A stretch of DNA of 64,000 nt from Endozoicomonas acroporae (GCF_002864045.1 NZ_PJPV01000050.1:1-64000), one strand, 5' to 3'. Numbered from the stretch's first letter, positions 26,151 through 37,017 are shown. The notes: generated from the letters alone by a model not told the origin. Program-made: numbers and translations.

Positions 26151-29100
26151 CCAGAATGTTCCACTAAAGCGTTATAGAGTGTCTCCAGCCCCATAACGTC
26201 CAGCAGCTTGCACAGCTCAATAACTTTTTCAGGGACGGTGCCATAACCCGGCTGCACTGACCACCCTTCGGCTTTTTCTTCCAGTGTTTTCAGGTCACCG
26301 ATCTCAAGCAGGCGCTGCAAAGCAGTAACCATTTCCTTCAGACAAACACCGGAGAGCGGTAAATCAGGAGACAAGCCGTTATCATTTTCCAAATGGTCAT
26401 AAATACAATTAAACAGTTCATCAAAGCGCACAGGTTTGGCAATAAAACCACAAAATCCGGAATCTGCAATTTGTACTCTCGCCTGTTCTGACACACTGGC
26501 AGATACGGCCATAATCTTAATGGATGGGTGTCGGCCGATACGGTGAATCGCCCTGGCAGCATCAAAGCCATCCAGGCCGGGCATTCTGAGATCCATCAAA
26601 ATAAGGTCGTAGCGAGTGGTTCTGCATTTTTCCACCGCTTCCAACCCTCCCTCTGCCGCCTCAACATGAAAAGATTTAGACTTAAGGGCCTTTACCAACA
26701 TATCTCTATTATTAATGCTATCGTCAACCACCAGAATTTGATGCTGATTAAAGTGCTCTGGCTGTAAATCAGCTCCGCCGTTTCCCGGGGGCAAGGTGGC
26801 TAACACGTTTCTGCTTTCCCCATGGCTAACCTGATAGGGGATACTGAAATAAAAACGACTCCCTTTGCCAGGTTCACTCTCAGCCTGAAGCTCTCCCCCC
26901 ATGGCTTCCACCAGACGATAACTGATAGACAGCCCCAAACCGGCACCGCCACACTCCTGCCCTTTCTTTAGCTGGGTGAATGGCTGAAACAGCTGCGCCA
27001 AATCCGATGAGACAATACCCACGCCACTATCAAGCACTTCAAACTGAAGCTTTTCACCTTTGACAAACACCTTTAGATAGACACTGCCAGAGTCAGTAAA
27101 CTTGACGGCATTGCCAACCAAATTGATCAACACCTGGCGCAGTTTGACATTATCAGCAACGATCTCCAGCTCCACATTGGGCAGAATATCCAGCAACAAG
27201 TTCAGGCCTTTGACTTTCGCAGTTTCACGAAAATTGGCAAACACCATATCCAGCGTCACCTGGATATTAAAAGGCACCACCCGGGTTCTCACAATGCCGC
27301 TTTCAATCTTGGTGATATCGAGAATGTCATTAATCATGGTCAAAAGATGCAAACCACAGGCCTCAAGGGATGACAGACTTTCCCGGTATTTATCGGGAAC
27401 ATCCCTGTCAGCCAACAGCAGCTGGGCATAGCCAAGGACGCCATTAAGCGGGGTCCTCAGTTCATGGCTGATATGTGACAGGAATAAAGATTTTGCCTGA
27501 CTGGCCTTTTCGGCCGTTTCTTTCGCCTTCAGTAGCTCGCCTTCGATTCGCTTTCTCTGGGTAATGTCACGAAAGACGATGGAGATCAGCAAACCATCGG
27601 CTGTGGTCAACACGTTGCTGGATATTTCCACTGGAAATCCATGGCCATACTTATCAACCCCACGGGAGAGCCTTGCCTCCAGGCAATGGCTATCGATATC
27701 ATCGGAGTCAAGCTCCTTCAGCAGCATCAGATCTGACCGGTACTCAGGGTCAATTAACAGCGCTAATGGCAGGCCCAGTAAATCACACTCGTGATAACGA
27801 AAGAGATCTTCGACCCTGGGATTTACCAGGTTGATGGCACCCGCCGTATCGGTGATAACAATGGCATCCGGCGAACCGGCTATCAATGCCTTGAATTTTT
27901 CCGTATCACGAACAAGATGGGTAATATCATTTCCCATACACTCAATGCTATCCAGCTGTTGGCCGGTGTTTTTCTGGGTGAGTGAGCTTTTATTGGCGTG
28001 CCCTGCACACCCCACTTCAATACAGCGTATGGAACCGTCTTTATGGAAAAATTCCAGTTCAAATGTTTCCTGCCAAACCCCTTTTGGCAACTGCTTCAGG
28101 ACGCTTCTGAAGGTATCGTTAATCACCGAATCCGTTAAGAAACCCTGAATTTTTCCAGAAAACTCGTCTTCGTCGAAACCCAGTACTGAAGTAATTGATG
28201 GACTGACATAGGTAATATCCCCCGAAGTGGCCAGATGAAAATAGAAATAACGTCCTCTTAGCTGCTGGACAAGGCTGGCCATATTTTGTGCCCGGGCTTT
28301 TTGCAACGCCTCTTCCCGGTTTAACAGTCGTTCCTTTAACCGGATAAAGCTCCGGTTCAGGCTAACCGCTTCATCCCTTGAATCCTGGAAATTATCACTT
28401 GACTCACTGGGCAGAAAACCAAAGGTATTCATTTCACGCTTTAATTCATTGAGGGGACGCGTAATCCTGCCAGACACACCCCACAAGCATATAATGGCTA
28501 ACACCATGGCCAGGCCAATCAGGCTTGCGCTTAAAAAGGCCTGTTTATACACCGGCTTCATGATGTCAGTTTCCATGATGCTGTAGCTGAAAAACCAACC
28601 GGTGGATTTAACAGGCACAGCTGCCGACCACTTGTAGCTGCCCCTGGTTAGAATACGGACACTGACCAACCTGCCCTCCTTAACAACATTGTGCAAAACA
28701 TCCTTCATAAAACCGCACGGTTCATCAGGCCTGGACGGTTTAATAGGGCTATACAGCAAATGCCTGAACGAACCGCCATTCTCTGAGGGAAAATAGAGTT
28801 CGCCACTACCCTCACAAGGCCCAAGCCGTGAGAATTTTTCAATGGTTCTGTACTTCAGTAGCGATATGCCATTGGCGTACACAATGTGTCCGAAAGGGTC
28901 GGCAATAATCAGGCGAACCCGAAAATCCAGGTTTATCGGCATATTGACCAGTTTGGCAGCATCCAGATCGAGCCTTAGAAAGCGGCTCCGATGGTTATCA
29001 TCCGAAACCCTGACCAGAAAGCTGGTATAAAATACCGGCCCGGTTAATTCAGTATTAACATACCAGTCATACTCCAGATTATTGTTGATTGATAAATAGA

Positions 29101-29521
29101 TTTGATCAGGAATGGAGTAATCTGAGTCTTGATCTCCAGAAACAAATTTCTTCACCATCCAATCAAAATAAACAGACTCTTTACTTTTTACCAACACCCC
29201 GCCTTTCTTTTCAAAATCGACAATGGATACCGATTTCACATAGGGCATATCTCTGAATATTGAAATAACTTTTGCAGAAAGGTCATGATAAGAAATCTCA
29301 CTGGCAGACAGGGATAAGGCCTTGCCAGCCAAGATCACTTTACTCATTCTTGTATCGACGGATGCTGCATATCGCAACGTCTCATTGAGATGCCTTCTGC
29401 CGATTTCTTCAGAGGCCGTCCGAAAGGTAAAATATAGAAAGACAAACGTAATAATACTGTAGAACACTATCGCTGGTAGCAGATTAAACAGCGTAATCTT
29501 CTGACGGATAGATGTAGCCAT
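26147..29521 (-). CDS. Hybrid sensor histidine kinase with PAS domains
   Basis: 1124 residues. Order: membrane helix (about 9-33), a periplasmic sensor region of Cache type (about 40-320), second membrane helix (about 328-350), HAMP (about 351-400), two PAS domains (about 420-540 and 541-655), HisKA with H686 in SHELRTP, HATPase with N-box NLVGNAVKF (800-808) and G-boxes, and a receiver domain (928-1045) with D977 in LMDLRMPG and K1029. The last 75 residues are helical without a clear Hpt motif, so phosphate may pass to a separate Hpt protein. The stop codon lies in a dispersed repeat, so the C-terminus may have been cut. No response regulator gene is next to it. Sits between tolQ and the 1299-residue gene. 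Confidence 0.88.
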   Translation of the reverse strand: MATSIRQKITLFNLLPAIVFYSIITFVFLYFTFRTASEEIGRRHLNETLRYAASVDTRMSKVILAGKALSLSASEISYHDLSAKVISIFRDMPYVKSVSIVDFEKKGGVLVKSKESVYFDWMVKKFVSGDQDSDYSIPDQIYLSINNNLEYDWYVNTELTGPVFYTSFLVRVSDDNHRSRFLRLDLDAAKLVNMPINLDFRVRLIIADPFGHIVYANGISLLKYRTIEKFSRLGPCEGSGELYFPSENGGSFRHLLYSPIKPSRPDEPCGFMKDVLHNVVKEGRLVSVRILTRGSYKWSAAVPVKSTGWFFSYSIMETDIMKPVYKQAFLSASLIGLAMVLAIICLWGVSGRITRPLNELKREMNTFGFLPSESSDNFQDSRDEAVSLNRSFIRLKERLLNREEALQKARAQNMASLVQQLRGRYFYFHLATSGDITYVSPSITSVLGFDEDEFSGKIQGFLTDSVINDTFRSVLKQLPKGVWQETFELEFFHKDGSIRCIEVGCAGHANKSSLTQKNTGQQLDSIECMGNDITHLVRDTEKFKALIAGSPDAIVITDTAGAINLVNPRVEDLFRYHECDLLGLPLALLIDPEYRSDLMLLKELDSDDIDSHCLEARLSRGVDKYGHGFPVEISSNVLTTADGLLISIVFRDITQRKRIEGELLKAKETAEKASQAKSLFLSHISHELRTPLNGVLGYAQLLLADRDVPDKYRESLSSLEACGLHLLTMINDILDITKIESGIVRTRVVPFNIQVTLDMVFANFRETAKVKGLNLLLDILPNVELEIVADNVKLRQVLINLVGNAVKFTDSGSVYLKVFVKGEKLQFEVLDSGVGIVSSDLAQLFQPFTQLKKGQECGGAGLGLSISYRLVEAMGGELQAESEPGKGSRFYFSIPYQVSHGESRNVLATLPPGNGGADLQPEHFNQHQILVVDDSINNRDMLVKALKSKSFHVEAAEGGLEAVEKCRTTRYDLILMDLRMPGLDGFDAARAIHRIGRHPSIKIMAVSASVSEQARVQIADSGFCGFIAKPVRFDELFNCIYDHLENDNGLSPDLPLSGVCLKEMVTALQRLLEIGDLKTLEEKAEGWSVQPGYGTVPEKVIELCKLLDVMGLETLYNALVEHSG

Positions 29522-29601
29522 AACACCATATTACATCCGGAAATATTTCATAGGTACTGCAGCCGTGTTTATCAGACAACCATCATCCAACATGCCCCGC
29601 A

Positions 29602-32600
29602 TTATCGATCACTGAAGAATCTCCCATGGGGATCATTCAGGCACTCCATAGAACTCCTGCTGACGGGATCCCCGTTGACAAGGGAAGTATATGGTATACT
29701 GACAGATACTGATTTCAAGGATAGATCTTCCACAGAACCAATGCTGTCTATTTCGTTGAAAAAGCCCTCATCATAACCACTGCATACTCTGATGACTGGC
29801 GTATCATGCAGTAGAAAATGCCCCGACCTGTACCCATACCCACCCTCAATAAACATAAAATCCGGTTTGGAGGATGACGTTTCATTAATACTTGCCTTAA
29901 TCTTCTCCTGAAGCATATTCATGGTAAGCTCACTGGTAAAGTTCATGAATGATATGTCATTGCCATTTCTATCCTTCGTGAGACGCAGCATCCAACGGGC
30001 ATACTCTCTGGTATTTTCTGAAGGTAGTGGCATCATCAGGTACACTCTTGGCGAGTGCTCCCAACCAAATTCATCTTGTATCATATCGACATAACCACGA
30101 AGCCATGGCTTTAATCGAGTCATGATACTGGACGACAAGTTCATTTTGATAAAGACACGCTCAACATCCCGTTCTACCTTCCTGGTTTCCGCACAGCTGC
30201 CCGGGAGCCATACGACGAGCTTCTTAAGGAAATCCTCATCAGAGAGGTTCTCACTATTTTCATTTCCCAGGCTTGTTTCTTTTCTGGTTTCGTATAACTC
30301 TTTCAAACCCAGAAGCACTTTTTCAAAAAATAACTTTTCATAACCATCCTGGCATGGCATATAGGTAACTGGTAATGAGCAATTGAGCTTACTGGCCTGC
30401 TTTCCCTTGTCCTTGACGAAGATACTGGACCATGGATTTTCACTGACATTGCCAATAAGATAGGAATTCTCCGGTTGACGATTAACAAGTACCATTGTGT
30501 CCATGGTCAAATTCTCCAGCGTATCATGAAATGCCTCAACCCCTGTGCATTCTTCCAGGCGAAGAGACTTATCCTGACACATAGACCGCCACTGATATAA
30601 AGCCGTTCGAAATTTCTTATCATGCCCATGAAAAGGCTCAACCAGGAGTACATCCACTTTTTTACCATAAATCCTTCTGACCAATCGTTGAAAGCAAGGT
30701 ATGGTGATCAATAGAGAATCACTGGCTTCGTCAAACTCGGCATCGAGCAATAACTGACGACTTAATCCCAAAACACTGTCAACGCTATCGCCTTCTATTG
30801 GTTTACAGCCATGAACATCTTCCCATGTTTTTAGCCAGGAAAATGCAGATTCATTAAACATATCCTCTGGAGGACAAGTAGTTGGAAAGAAATGAATAAC
30901 ATCGCCTTTTATAGCCTTATTCATCATTGTTTCGTATTCAATTTTGGATAAAGTATCTTCTTTGTGGTCATCAATACCATTCAACTTCTTCGATGTTTTC
31001 TCCGCCAGACTCTTTTTTATATGTTTCATGTACCCAAAAGCCACATCAGACAACTGTCGAAGCAACTCCATTCTTCTTGATAAGGGTAATGATTTTATCT
31101 TTTCCGATTCAGCCGGATCAGGCTTATCTACATATTGATCAAAATCAACCAGGGGTTTTTGTATATACCGTTCAAATAAAATCGACACAACTTGAGAAAA
31201 CCGCCCCCCCGAAGATGCGTCTTCGTGGTAACTGAGGCTTTCCATGGTCATTTCAGAGTCTGAGAAAAAATGGCAGGCACACCAGGATAAAAATCGATCA
31301 TCTTCCGCCAGCAAAGAGGACACTTTGCTGACCACGTCCCGCAGGGAAGAGGTTTCCTCTTTATGAGAATCATGACTGACCGACTCTCTTACCAGTCTGG
31401 ATTGTATTTTTTCAAGTTGACGAAGATCATTGGTCAGCATCACCAGCACAAACAATTTTGACATCTGTGGATCTTCAGACATTTTGGAAATAAAGTCATG
31501 GCGCTCCTTAATCCATTCCATCATAAATTGATTCCCCGGCAAAATCTGCCCATCGATGGTAACCGTTGCCGGGGCAACATCAAGATAAATAAGCTGATGT
31601 TTCTTCCGGTCATAGGCAAAATTTGCAAAATTACCATCAATAACACATTTGATTACCCAGCCATTGCCTTTCTCCTCGATCATCTTGTTAAAACGGTCAC
31701 ACCGGTCTATCAAATCCAGAATACCTTTAATGATTTCAAATTTAACCTCAGGTTTTTCATTAGGATCTTTCAATATACATTCAACCATCTCTTCCTGATC
31801 GTATTTCCTCTGCAATCCTAACACTGTCACCTGGTCCTGTTCATAAAACTCCGGTTTCATTGAATCGCCATTAACCTCCATTGCTTCCATCCTGTAATGG
31901 TGATCGGACAAGAAAGGTTCATCGCACTCTTCTCTGGGCAGGACGGGCAGGTAATCAAGGTTATTAAAAACATCCGACTCTGATGTACTGTTTCTTATCC
32001 TCCTGACCGTCACCGGATGATTAGAAGCAGCGACACCACAGGCAGCATTCTTTTCTGGAAAATCAAATTCATACACCTGATCAGCACCAATCGCACCATC
32101 CCGATACGGCACCGCTATGTATTCTATAGGACTCAGTGCAAACTTGATTTCTCCATTTTTTCCCAGCAGGGGGTCTGTCATCACACACGAGCACATTCTC
32201 TGTGTACTATACAGTGTCTTGATGGTTGCTGCAGAAGTAGCGTGGTTCATGGTGTGCATGATTTTCTTTGCTGCCAATTTATTAAACTCGGCATGGGTAA
32301 AGACGCGTTGTGCAATTCCTGAACCAAGATATTCACCGGCAAAGCCATTTTTCTCAGGCTTAGTCTGCCGGGTATTTCTGACAATGGGTATCGACTTCTG
32401 GCGCAAAAGATCCCGGTTTGTCTTATTGTTTATACTGCCATCCGGATTTCTTTGCAGCTTATCCCTGGTTGATTTGCACTCCTTTTCGACATCAAATATT
32501 TCATCAAGATCGGGGTCAGGACAGTTAATAAACGGAGCTTGCAACTCAATAAATAATTCTCCTTTTTTCAGAGTTGTTACAGGGACACTGCAGGAGAAAT

Positions 32601-33501
32601 ACAGTTGATTCCTGTCCTCACTTCCTGTGACCAGCCGATAGTTGGCAATATCAGAAATAATTTGATCCCCAGGAATATTTTTCCGAAAGCGAATCAGGAA
32701 ACTCATGCTGGATTTTTCCTCAAATGGATCCAGCAGTCTTACTCGATCAATCAATCCTGAAAACGCCCTGTCACCCTCAGCACCATCCAGTTCAATGTAG
32801 ATACCATCAGGACTATACATTGGTTCAGGGCGTGTAGCCCGATCAAAGTCAAGGCGACCAAAGGGATCCTCATGATCGGGAATAATATCAGGGGTTAACA
32901 GCGTCACAGCATGTGAATGTTTTATGTGTAAATACAGTTTATTTACATCATCCCTTGCATAAAAGCTCACCTCATAAAAAGAATTCAACGCGAGATTGTT
33001 GCTGTCGAACAACGCAACAAACTTCTCCATGACCGGATGAAGATCACTGCAAAACGGTGCGCTGCTATCCTGAACTGAATGACTGGTGAACCCTAAACTT
33101 TTCGCAAACCCCATCAACACGGCCAGGTCTTCAAGTTGACTGAGAGTACTGTAATCTGATTTCGGTCTCTTGATCCCCCTGTGAGACCAAATGACATCAG
33201 GTGCCGATAAACGACTTTGAGCAGCTTCAGTCGTTAACCACTGAATTAACTCAGGACGCTCAACCAGGCGACATCCCCTGTCTTTTACCCCTGCCAGTCT
33301 CCCCATTCCCTTGTGATTAATCATTCCTTCTATCAGGTTCTCACTGAAGACATGTTCGTCTACTGCAAAAGGGATAACACGTCTTTTGATACCGGCAGTT
33401 CGTATCTCTCCTGATAGATACTCTGATTCTGGTATATCATTCGAGCGTACCTGCATCCCGTAGGAAGTTTCAGGCGTTCCAGCTGGGAGCATATTATACA
33501 T
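29602..33501 (-). CDS. Very large unknown protein (1299 residues)
   Basis: I do not recognise this protein as a whole. It has no signal peptide and no clear membrane segment. Two local motifs stand out. Residues 543-560 read VNGDSMKPEFYEQDQVTV, which fits the S24 (LexA/signal-peptidase) nucleophile motif GDSMxPxF..xDxV. Residues 619-645 read CVIDGNFANF followed by LIYLDVAPA; D622 and N627 at the D-x4-N spacing of kinase catalytic loops, with an Asp 19 residues after D622 (D641), suggest a phosphotransferase-like (APH) fold. Neither is certain. It is preceded by a terminator of ruvB, so it likely has its own promoter, and it lies 80 bp upstream of the sensor kinase gene. It is unlike the compact backbone genes around it and is a candidate acquired gene. 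Confidence 0.6.
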   Translation of the reverse strand: MYNMLPAGTPETSYGMQVRSNDIPESEYLSGEIRTAGIKRRVIPFAVDEHVFSENLIEGMINHKGMGRLAGVKDRGCRLVERPELIQWLTTEAAQSRLSAPDVIWSHRGIKRPKSDYSTLSQLEDLAVLMGFAKSLGFTSHSVQDSSAPFCSDLHPVMEKFVALFDSNNLALNSFYEVSFYARDDVNKLYLHIKHSHAVTLLTPDIIPDHEDPFGRLDFDRATRPEPMYSPDGIYIELDGAEGDRAFSGLIDRVRLLDPFEEKSSMSFLIRFRKNIPGDQIISDIANYRLVTGSEDRNQLYFSCSVPVTTLKKGELFIELQAPFINCPDPDLDEIFDVEKECKSTRDKLQRNPDGSINNKTNRDLLRQKSIPIVRNTRQTKPEKNGFAGEYLGSGIAQRVFTHAEFNKLAAKKIMHTMNHATSAATIKTLYSTQRMCSCVMTDPLLGKNGEIKFALSPIEYIAVPYRDGAIGADQVYEFDFPEKNAACGVAASNHPVTVRRIRNSTSESDVFNNLDYLPVLPREECDEPFLSDHHYRMEAMEVNGDSMKPEFYEQDQVTVLGLQRKYDQEEMVECILKDPNEKPEVKFEIIKGILDLIDRCDRFNKMIEEKGNGWVIKCVIDGNFANFAYDRKKHQLIYLDVAPATVTIDGQILPGNQFMMEWIKERHDFISKMSEDPQMSKLFVLVMLTNDLRQLEKIQSRLVRESVSHDSHKEETSSLRDVVSKVSSLLAEDDRFLSWCACHFFSDSEMTMESLSYHEDASSGGRFSQVVSILFERYIQKPLVDFDQYVDKPDPAESEKIKSLPLSRRMELLRQLSDVAFGYMKHIKKSLAEKTSKKLNGIDDHKEDTLSKIEYETMMNKAIKGDVIHFFPTTCPPEDMFNESAFSWLKTWEDVHGCKPIEGDSVDSVLGLSRQLLLDAEFDEASDSLLITIPCFQRLVRRIYGKKVDVLLVEPFHGHDKKFRTALYQWRSMCQDKSLRLEECTGVEAFHDTLENLTMDTMVLVNRQPENSYLIGNVSENPWSSIFVKDKGKQASKLNCSLPVTYMPCQDGYEKLFFEKVLLGLKELYETRKETSLGNENSENLSDEDFLKKLVVWLPGSCAETRKVERDVERVFIKMNLSSSIMTRLKPWLRGYVDMIQDEFGWEHSPRVYLMMPLPSENTREYARWMLRLTKDRNGNDISFMNFTSELTMNMLQEKIKASINETSSSKPDFMFIEGGYGYRSGHFLLHDTPVIRVCSGYDEGFFNEIDSIGSVEDLSLKSVSVSIPYTSLVNGDPVSRSSMECLNDPHGRFFSDR

Positions 33502-33602
33502 CCTGTCTGTTTAGATATGGCCGGACTGTGGCCTGTTGAAGTTTAGTTGCATACTGAGGGTATCAGGGTACTCCTGTTACGATATTTCCAAATGCCGTAA
33601 GG

Positions 33603-33630
33603 ATAAAAAAGAGGACTGTCAGGTCCTCCG
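33603..33630 (-). terminator. Terminator of ruvB
   Basis: GAGGAC (33611-33616) pairs with GTCCTC (33623-33628) around a six-base loop. On the minus strand it is followed by six T's. It lies 45 bp after the ruvB stop. Confidence 0.7.
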
Positions 33631-33673
33631 AGCATGAACTGAAGTCTAGTTCATAATATGACCTGAACAGCCC

Positions 33674-34675
33674 CTAGGGGTAATCATAGCCAAAATGTAG
33701 ATAAGCGCTCTTAGTTAATACCCTGCCTCTGGGTGTTCTCATTATATAACCCTGTTGAATCAGGTAGGGCTCAAGCACATCTTCAATGGTGTCCCGCTCT
33801 TCACTGATGGCTGCGGCAAGATTGTCAACCCCCACTGGGCCACCATCAAACTTTTCAATCATGGCCAGTAACAGTCGACGGTCCATATGATCAAAACCGC
33901 TGGCGTCCACATCCAGCATATTCAGGGCGGCGTCTGCCAGTTCACGGGTTACCGAACCATCGCCTTTTACTTCCGCGTAATCCCTGACTCTTCGCAGCAG
34001 CCGGTTGGCGATACGGGGTGTACCTCTTGAACGGCGGGCAACTTCATTGGCCGCCTCGCTATTCATCGGCACTCCGAGAATACCAGCAGAACGGAGCACA
34101 ATGGCACTGAGATCCGCCACATTGTAGAACTCAAGCCGCTGAACAATGCCAAACCGGTCCCTTAAAGGTGAAGTCAGCAGCCCTGCACGGGTGGTCGCGC
34201 CTACCAGGGTAAAGGGTGGCAGATCCAGTTTGATCGAACGTGCCGCAGGGCCTTCACCAATCATAATATCCAACTGATAATCTTCCATGGCCGGATAAAG
34301 CACTTCTTCAACGGCCGGGCTGAGACGATGGATTTCATCAATAAACAGGATGTCATTTGGCTCAAGGTTGGTGAGCAGGGCGGCAAGGTCTCCGGCCTTT
34401 TCAATCACTGGTCCTGAAGTCGAACGGATATTACTGCCCATTTCATTGGCCAGAATATGGGAGAGTGTTGTCTTTCCCAACCCGGGCGGACCAAATATCA
34501 ACGTATGATCCAAAGCATCACCACGCTTTCGGGCCGCCTGGATAAATATCTCCATCTGCTCCCTGACTTTTGGCTGTCCGGTATATTCACGCAACCGGAC
34601 AGGTCGAATGGCCCGATCCTGGGCCTCTTCGCTCGGGCGCTCACTGGCTGATATTAAGCGATCCGCTTCAATCAT
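33674..34675 (-). CDS. ruvB: Holliday-junction branch-migration ATPase RuvB
   Basis: RuvB is the hexameric AAA+ motor that drives branch migration with RuvA. Walker [10 protein letters not shown] at about 62-70, Walker B LFIDEIHR, and the C-terminal winged-helix are all present. 333 residues. Last gene of ruvC-ruvA-ruvB, 20 bp after ruvA. Confidence 0.97.
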   Translation of the reverse strand: MIEADRLISASERPSEEAQDRAIRPVRLREYTGQPKVREQMEIFIQAARKRGDALDHTLIFGPPGLGKTTLSHILANEMGSNIRSTSGPVIEKAGDLAALLTNLEPNDILFIDEIHRLSPAVEEVLYPAMEDYQLDIMIGEGPAARSIKLDLPPFTLVGATTRAGLLTSPLRDRFGIVQRLEFYNVADLSAIVLRSAGILGVPMNSEAANEVARRSRGTPRIANRLLRRVRDYAEVKGDGSVTRELADAALNMLDVDASGFDHMDRRLLLAMIEKFDGGPVGVDNLAAAISEERDTIEDVLEPYLIQQGYIMRTPRGRVLTKSAYLHFGYDYP

Positions 34676-34695
34676 AATTTTTTCCGGGAATGATG

Positions 34696-35313
34696 TTAAA
34701 TCATACTTCTTAATGCCTGCCTGATCAGTTCTTCACTGGACAGACCTTCCACGTTAATCCGCCCAATCACCTTGCTGGCTTCCTGAGGCTTATAGCCCAG
34801 GGCAACCAGGGCACTGACGGCTTCCTGTTCAGTATCAGCGGCCTGTTTTTCCAGGGCCTGCCCCAGGGGCGTTCCAGTCAAACCATCAAATTGCGCAGCA
34901 GAGCTGTCCCATGTTGACAGTTTGTCTTTTAACTCCACGATCAGGCGTTCCGCGGTTTTCTTGCCAACCCCGGGTAATTTCACCAGGGTAGAACTGTCGC
35001 CATCATGGACACAACGGACAAATACAGACGCTTCTATTCCGGAGAGCAGTGTCAGGCCCAGTTTCGGACCCACTCCATTCACTTTAATCAGAGTACGGAA
35101 CAGCTCTCTCTCCCGGGCGTCGCTGAAGCCATAGAGCAGCTGCGCATCTTCTCTAACGACAAAGTGCGTATAAAGCATTGTCTCAACACCAACCTCTGGC
35201 AGACGGTAGAACACCGACATCGGCGCTTCAACTTCATAGCCCACCCCACCAGCCTCAATCAGCAGGTATGGGGCTTTTTTTTCCAGTAAAATACCGCGGA
35301 GTCTGCCTATCAT
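34696..35313 (-). CDS. ruvA: Holliday-junction DNA helicase subunit RuvA
   Basis: RuvA binds four-way junctions and loads RuvB. The N-terminal OB fold ([13 protein letters not shown]), two helix-hairpin-helix motifs ([10 protein letters not shown] and [12 protein letters not shown]) and the small C-terminal RuvB-binding domain are visible. 205 residues. Confidence 0.97.
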   Translation of the reverse strand: MIGRLRGILLEKKAPYLLIEAGGVGYEVEAPMSVFYRLPEVGVETMLYTHFVVREDAQLLYGFSDARERELFRTLIKVNGVGPKLGLTLLSGIEASVFVRCVHDGDSSTLVKLPGVGKKTAERLIVELKDKLSTWDSSAAQFDGLTGTPLGQALEKQAADTEQEAVSALVALGYKPQEASKVIGRINVEGLSSEELIRQALRSMI

Positions 35314-35335
35314 ATTCAGTATCTCTTCTAGCGAC

Positions 35336-35860
35336 TTAACTACTTAATAACCGACGATTTCTTCTGCCCGTTGCACCGGCCATTCGCACCAGGCTTGCCC
35401 GTGTGTGGGAGTGACACAATGCCACTGCTAAAGCATCGGCGGCATCGGCCTGAGGGGTTTTATCCAACTTCAGGATTGAAGTAATCATATGCTGTACCTG
35501 GGACTTTTCCGCAGAGCCCTTACCCACCACCGCCTGTTTCACCTGTCGTGCCGAGTACTCTGCAACTTCGAGCCCATGATTTACCGCGGCAACAATCGCC
35601 GCACCACGGGCCTGCCCAAGCTTCAGGGCGGAGTCGGCATTGCGGGCCATAAACACCTGCTCAATACCGACAGATTGCGGACTGTACATTTCAATCACCG
35701 TATTGATACCCTGAAAAATTTGGGCAAGTCTTTCTGGCAGTGGCCCATCCTGAATTCGGATACAGCCGGATGCTACGTATTTACATTGGGAGCCAATTTC
35801 CTCAATGATTCCATACCCGGTAATCCTGGATCCGGGATCAATCCCCAACAATATGGCCAT
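35336..35860 (-). CDS. ruvC: Crossover junction endonuclease RuvC
   Basis: RuvC cuts Holliday junctions. The RNase-H-like start [11 protein letters not shown] carries the first catalytic Asp (D7). The motif IEQVF with the second acid and a C-terminal [10 protein letters not shown] with the last Asp are seen. 174 residues, first of the ruvCAB genes. Confidence 0.97.
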   Translation of the reverse strand: MAILLGIDPGSRITGYGIIEEIGSQCKYVASGCIRIQDGPLPERLAQIFQGINTVIEMYSPQSVGIEQVFMARNADSALKLGQARGAAIVAAVNHGLEVAEYSARQVKQAVVGKGSAEKSQVQHMITSILKLDKTPQADAADALAVALCHSHTRASLVRMAGATGRRNRRLLSS

Positions 35861-36018
35861 TCCATTTCTGTTCCAAACCTGTCGTTAAAAAGAATACTGT
35901 ATATACATACACGTTTCCAGCATTACAATTTTGAAACACGGCATTACCAAAACAGGCTACGAAACTCACCGGTTGCGACTTACTCTTGAACATGAGTTTT
36001 GGGGAGCCAGCCTGCCAG

Positions 36019-36102
36019 ATGAACCATCAAATGAAAACATTACTGACCATTGCCAGTGTCACCCTGGTGCTGTTTCTAATCACACTGGCTTTTAACCTTT
36101 AA
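36019..36102 (+). CDS. Candidate 27-residue single-pass membrane peptide
   Basis: An open frame that starts ATG AAC CAT and ends TAA. It reads MNHQMK followed by about 21 mainly hydrophobic residues ending in AFNL. It fits the shape of small membrane proteins and toxins of type I systems. A frame extension to an ATG at 35992 adds nine residues. GGGGAG lies 12-17 bases before 36019, so the ribosome site is not ideal. There is no family to compare with, so it may be chance. Confidence 0.3.
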   Translation: MNHQMKTLLTIASVTLVLFLITLAFNL

Positions 36103-36157
36103 CGGAAACTCCCTGATAATTCCTCTTGGCTAACTGCACCTGCGTTTTAAACAGGTA

Positions 36158-36184
36158 CAAAAAAACCCGGAGCAATCCGGGCTT
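36158..36184 (-). terminator. Terminator of yebC
   Basis: CCCGGA (36166-36171) pairs with TCCGGG (36176-36181) around GCAA. On the minus strand a run of seven T's follows the stem. It lies about 30 bp after the yebC stop codon. Confidence 0.85.
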
Positions 36185-36210
36185 TCCGTTAACTCAATCC
36201 AGACTAGAAC

Positions 36211-36957
36211 TCAGCCCAGTTGCTCCATGATTTCTGCAGGAATGTCCGCATTGGTATAGACATTCTGAACATCATCCAGATCTTCCAGACGATCAATCAG
36301 CTTCATGATTTTCTCGGCACCTGCCAGATCAAGTTCTGTCTGGGTAGAAGCGATCATGGCAACTTCACCACCCGCAGGAGTAAGCCCGGCAGCTTCCAGA
36401 GCGTCCTTGACGGCCATAAACTCAGTCCACTCGGTCAGCACTTCTACTGAGCCATCATCATTAGTGACGACATCTTCAGCACCGGCCTCCAGGGCTGCGT
36501 CCATCAGCTGCTCTTCATCAACACCTTCTTCAAAGAATATCTGGCCTTTACGCTCGAACAGATAAGCAACGGAGCCATCAGTTCCGAGATTGCCACCATG
36601 CTTGGCAAAAGCATGACGAACTTCAGCCACCGTCCGGTTGCGGTTATCCGTCAGACACTCGACCAGCACCGCGATGCCACCAGCCCCGTACCCTTCATAG
36701 GTGACTTCTTCCATATTGGAATCATCTTCACCACCGGCACCACGGGCAATCGCGCGGTTAATGGTATCCCGGGTCATATTGGCAGCCAGGGCTTTATCAA
36801 CGATCGCCCGCAGCTTCGGGTTATCCTCAACATTACCGCCACCCTGCTTGGCGGCAACGGTCAGTTCCCGGATGATTTTGGTAAAGACTTTGCCCCGCTT
36901 GGCGTCCTGCGCAGCCTTACGGTGTTTGATGTTGGCCCATTTACTATGACCTGCCAT
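36211..36957 (-). CDS. yebC: YebC/PmpR-type transcriptional regulator
   Basis: A DUF28/TACO1-family protein, 248 residues. Begins [14 protein letters not shown], with [12 protein letters not shown] and an acidic C-terminus, all typical. Members were described as regulators (PmpR of Pseudomonas quorum sensing) and more recently as factors that relieve ribosome stalling. It lies 60 bp after aspS and 350 bp before ruvC on the same strand, the usual order. Confidence 0.95.
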   Translation of the reverse strand: MAGHSKWANIKHRKAAQDAKRGKVFTKIIRELTVAAKQGGGNVEDNPKLRAIVDKALAANMTRDTINRAIARGAGGEDDSNMEEVTYEGYGAGGIAVLVECLTDNRNRTVAEVRHAFAKHGGNLGTDGSVAYLFERKGQIFFEEGVDEEQLMDAALEAGAEDVVTNDDGSVEVLTEWTEFMAVKDALEAAGLTPAGGEVAMIASTQTELDLAGAEKIMKLIDRLEDLDDVQNVYTNADIPAEIMEQLG

Positions 36958-37017
36958 AAAAACCTCTATTTAAACGCTTGGCTGGCAGCCGCTCCACTGA
37001 GAGGCTGCCAGGATGAA

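Larger units (their letters stand above)
35861..36210. other. Intergenic region between ruvC and yebC
   Basis: 350 bp. It holds a small candidate membrane-peptide ORF on the plus strand (36019-36102) and the yebC terminator (36158-36184). Otherwise nothing clear is seen. Confidence 0.5.
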
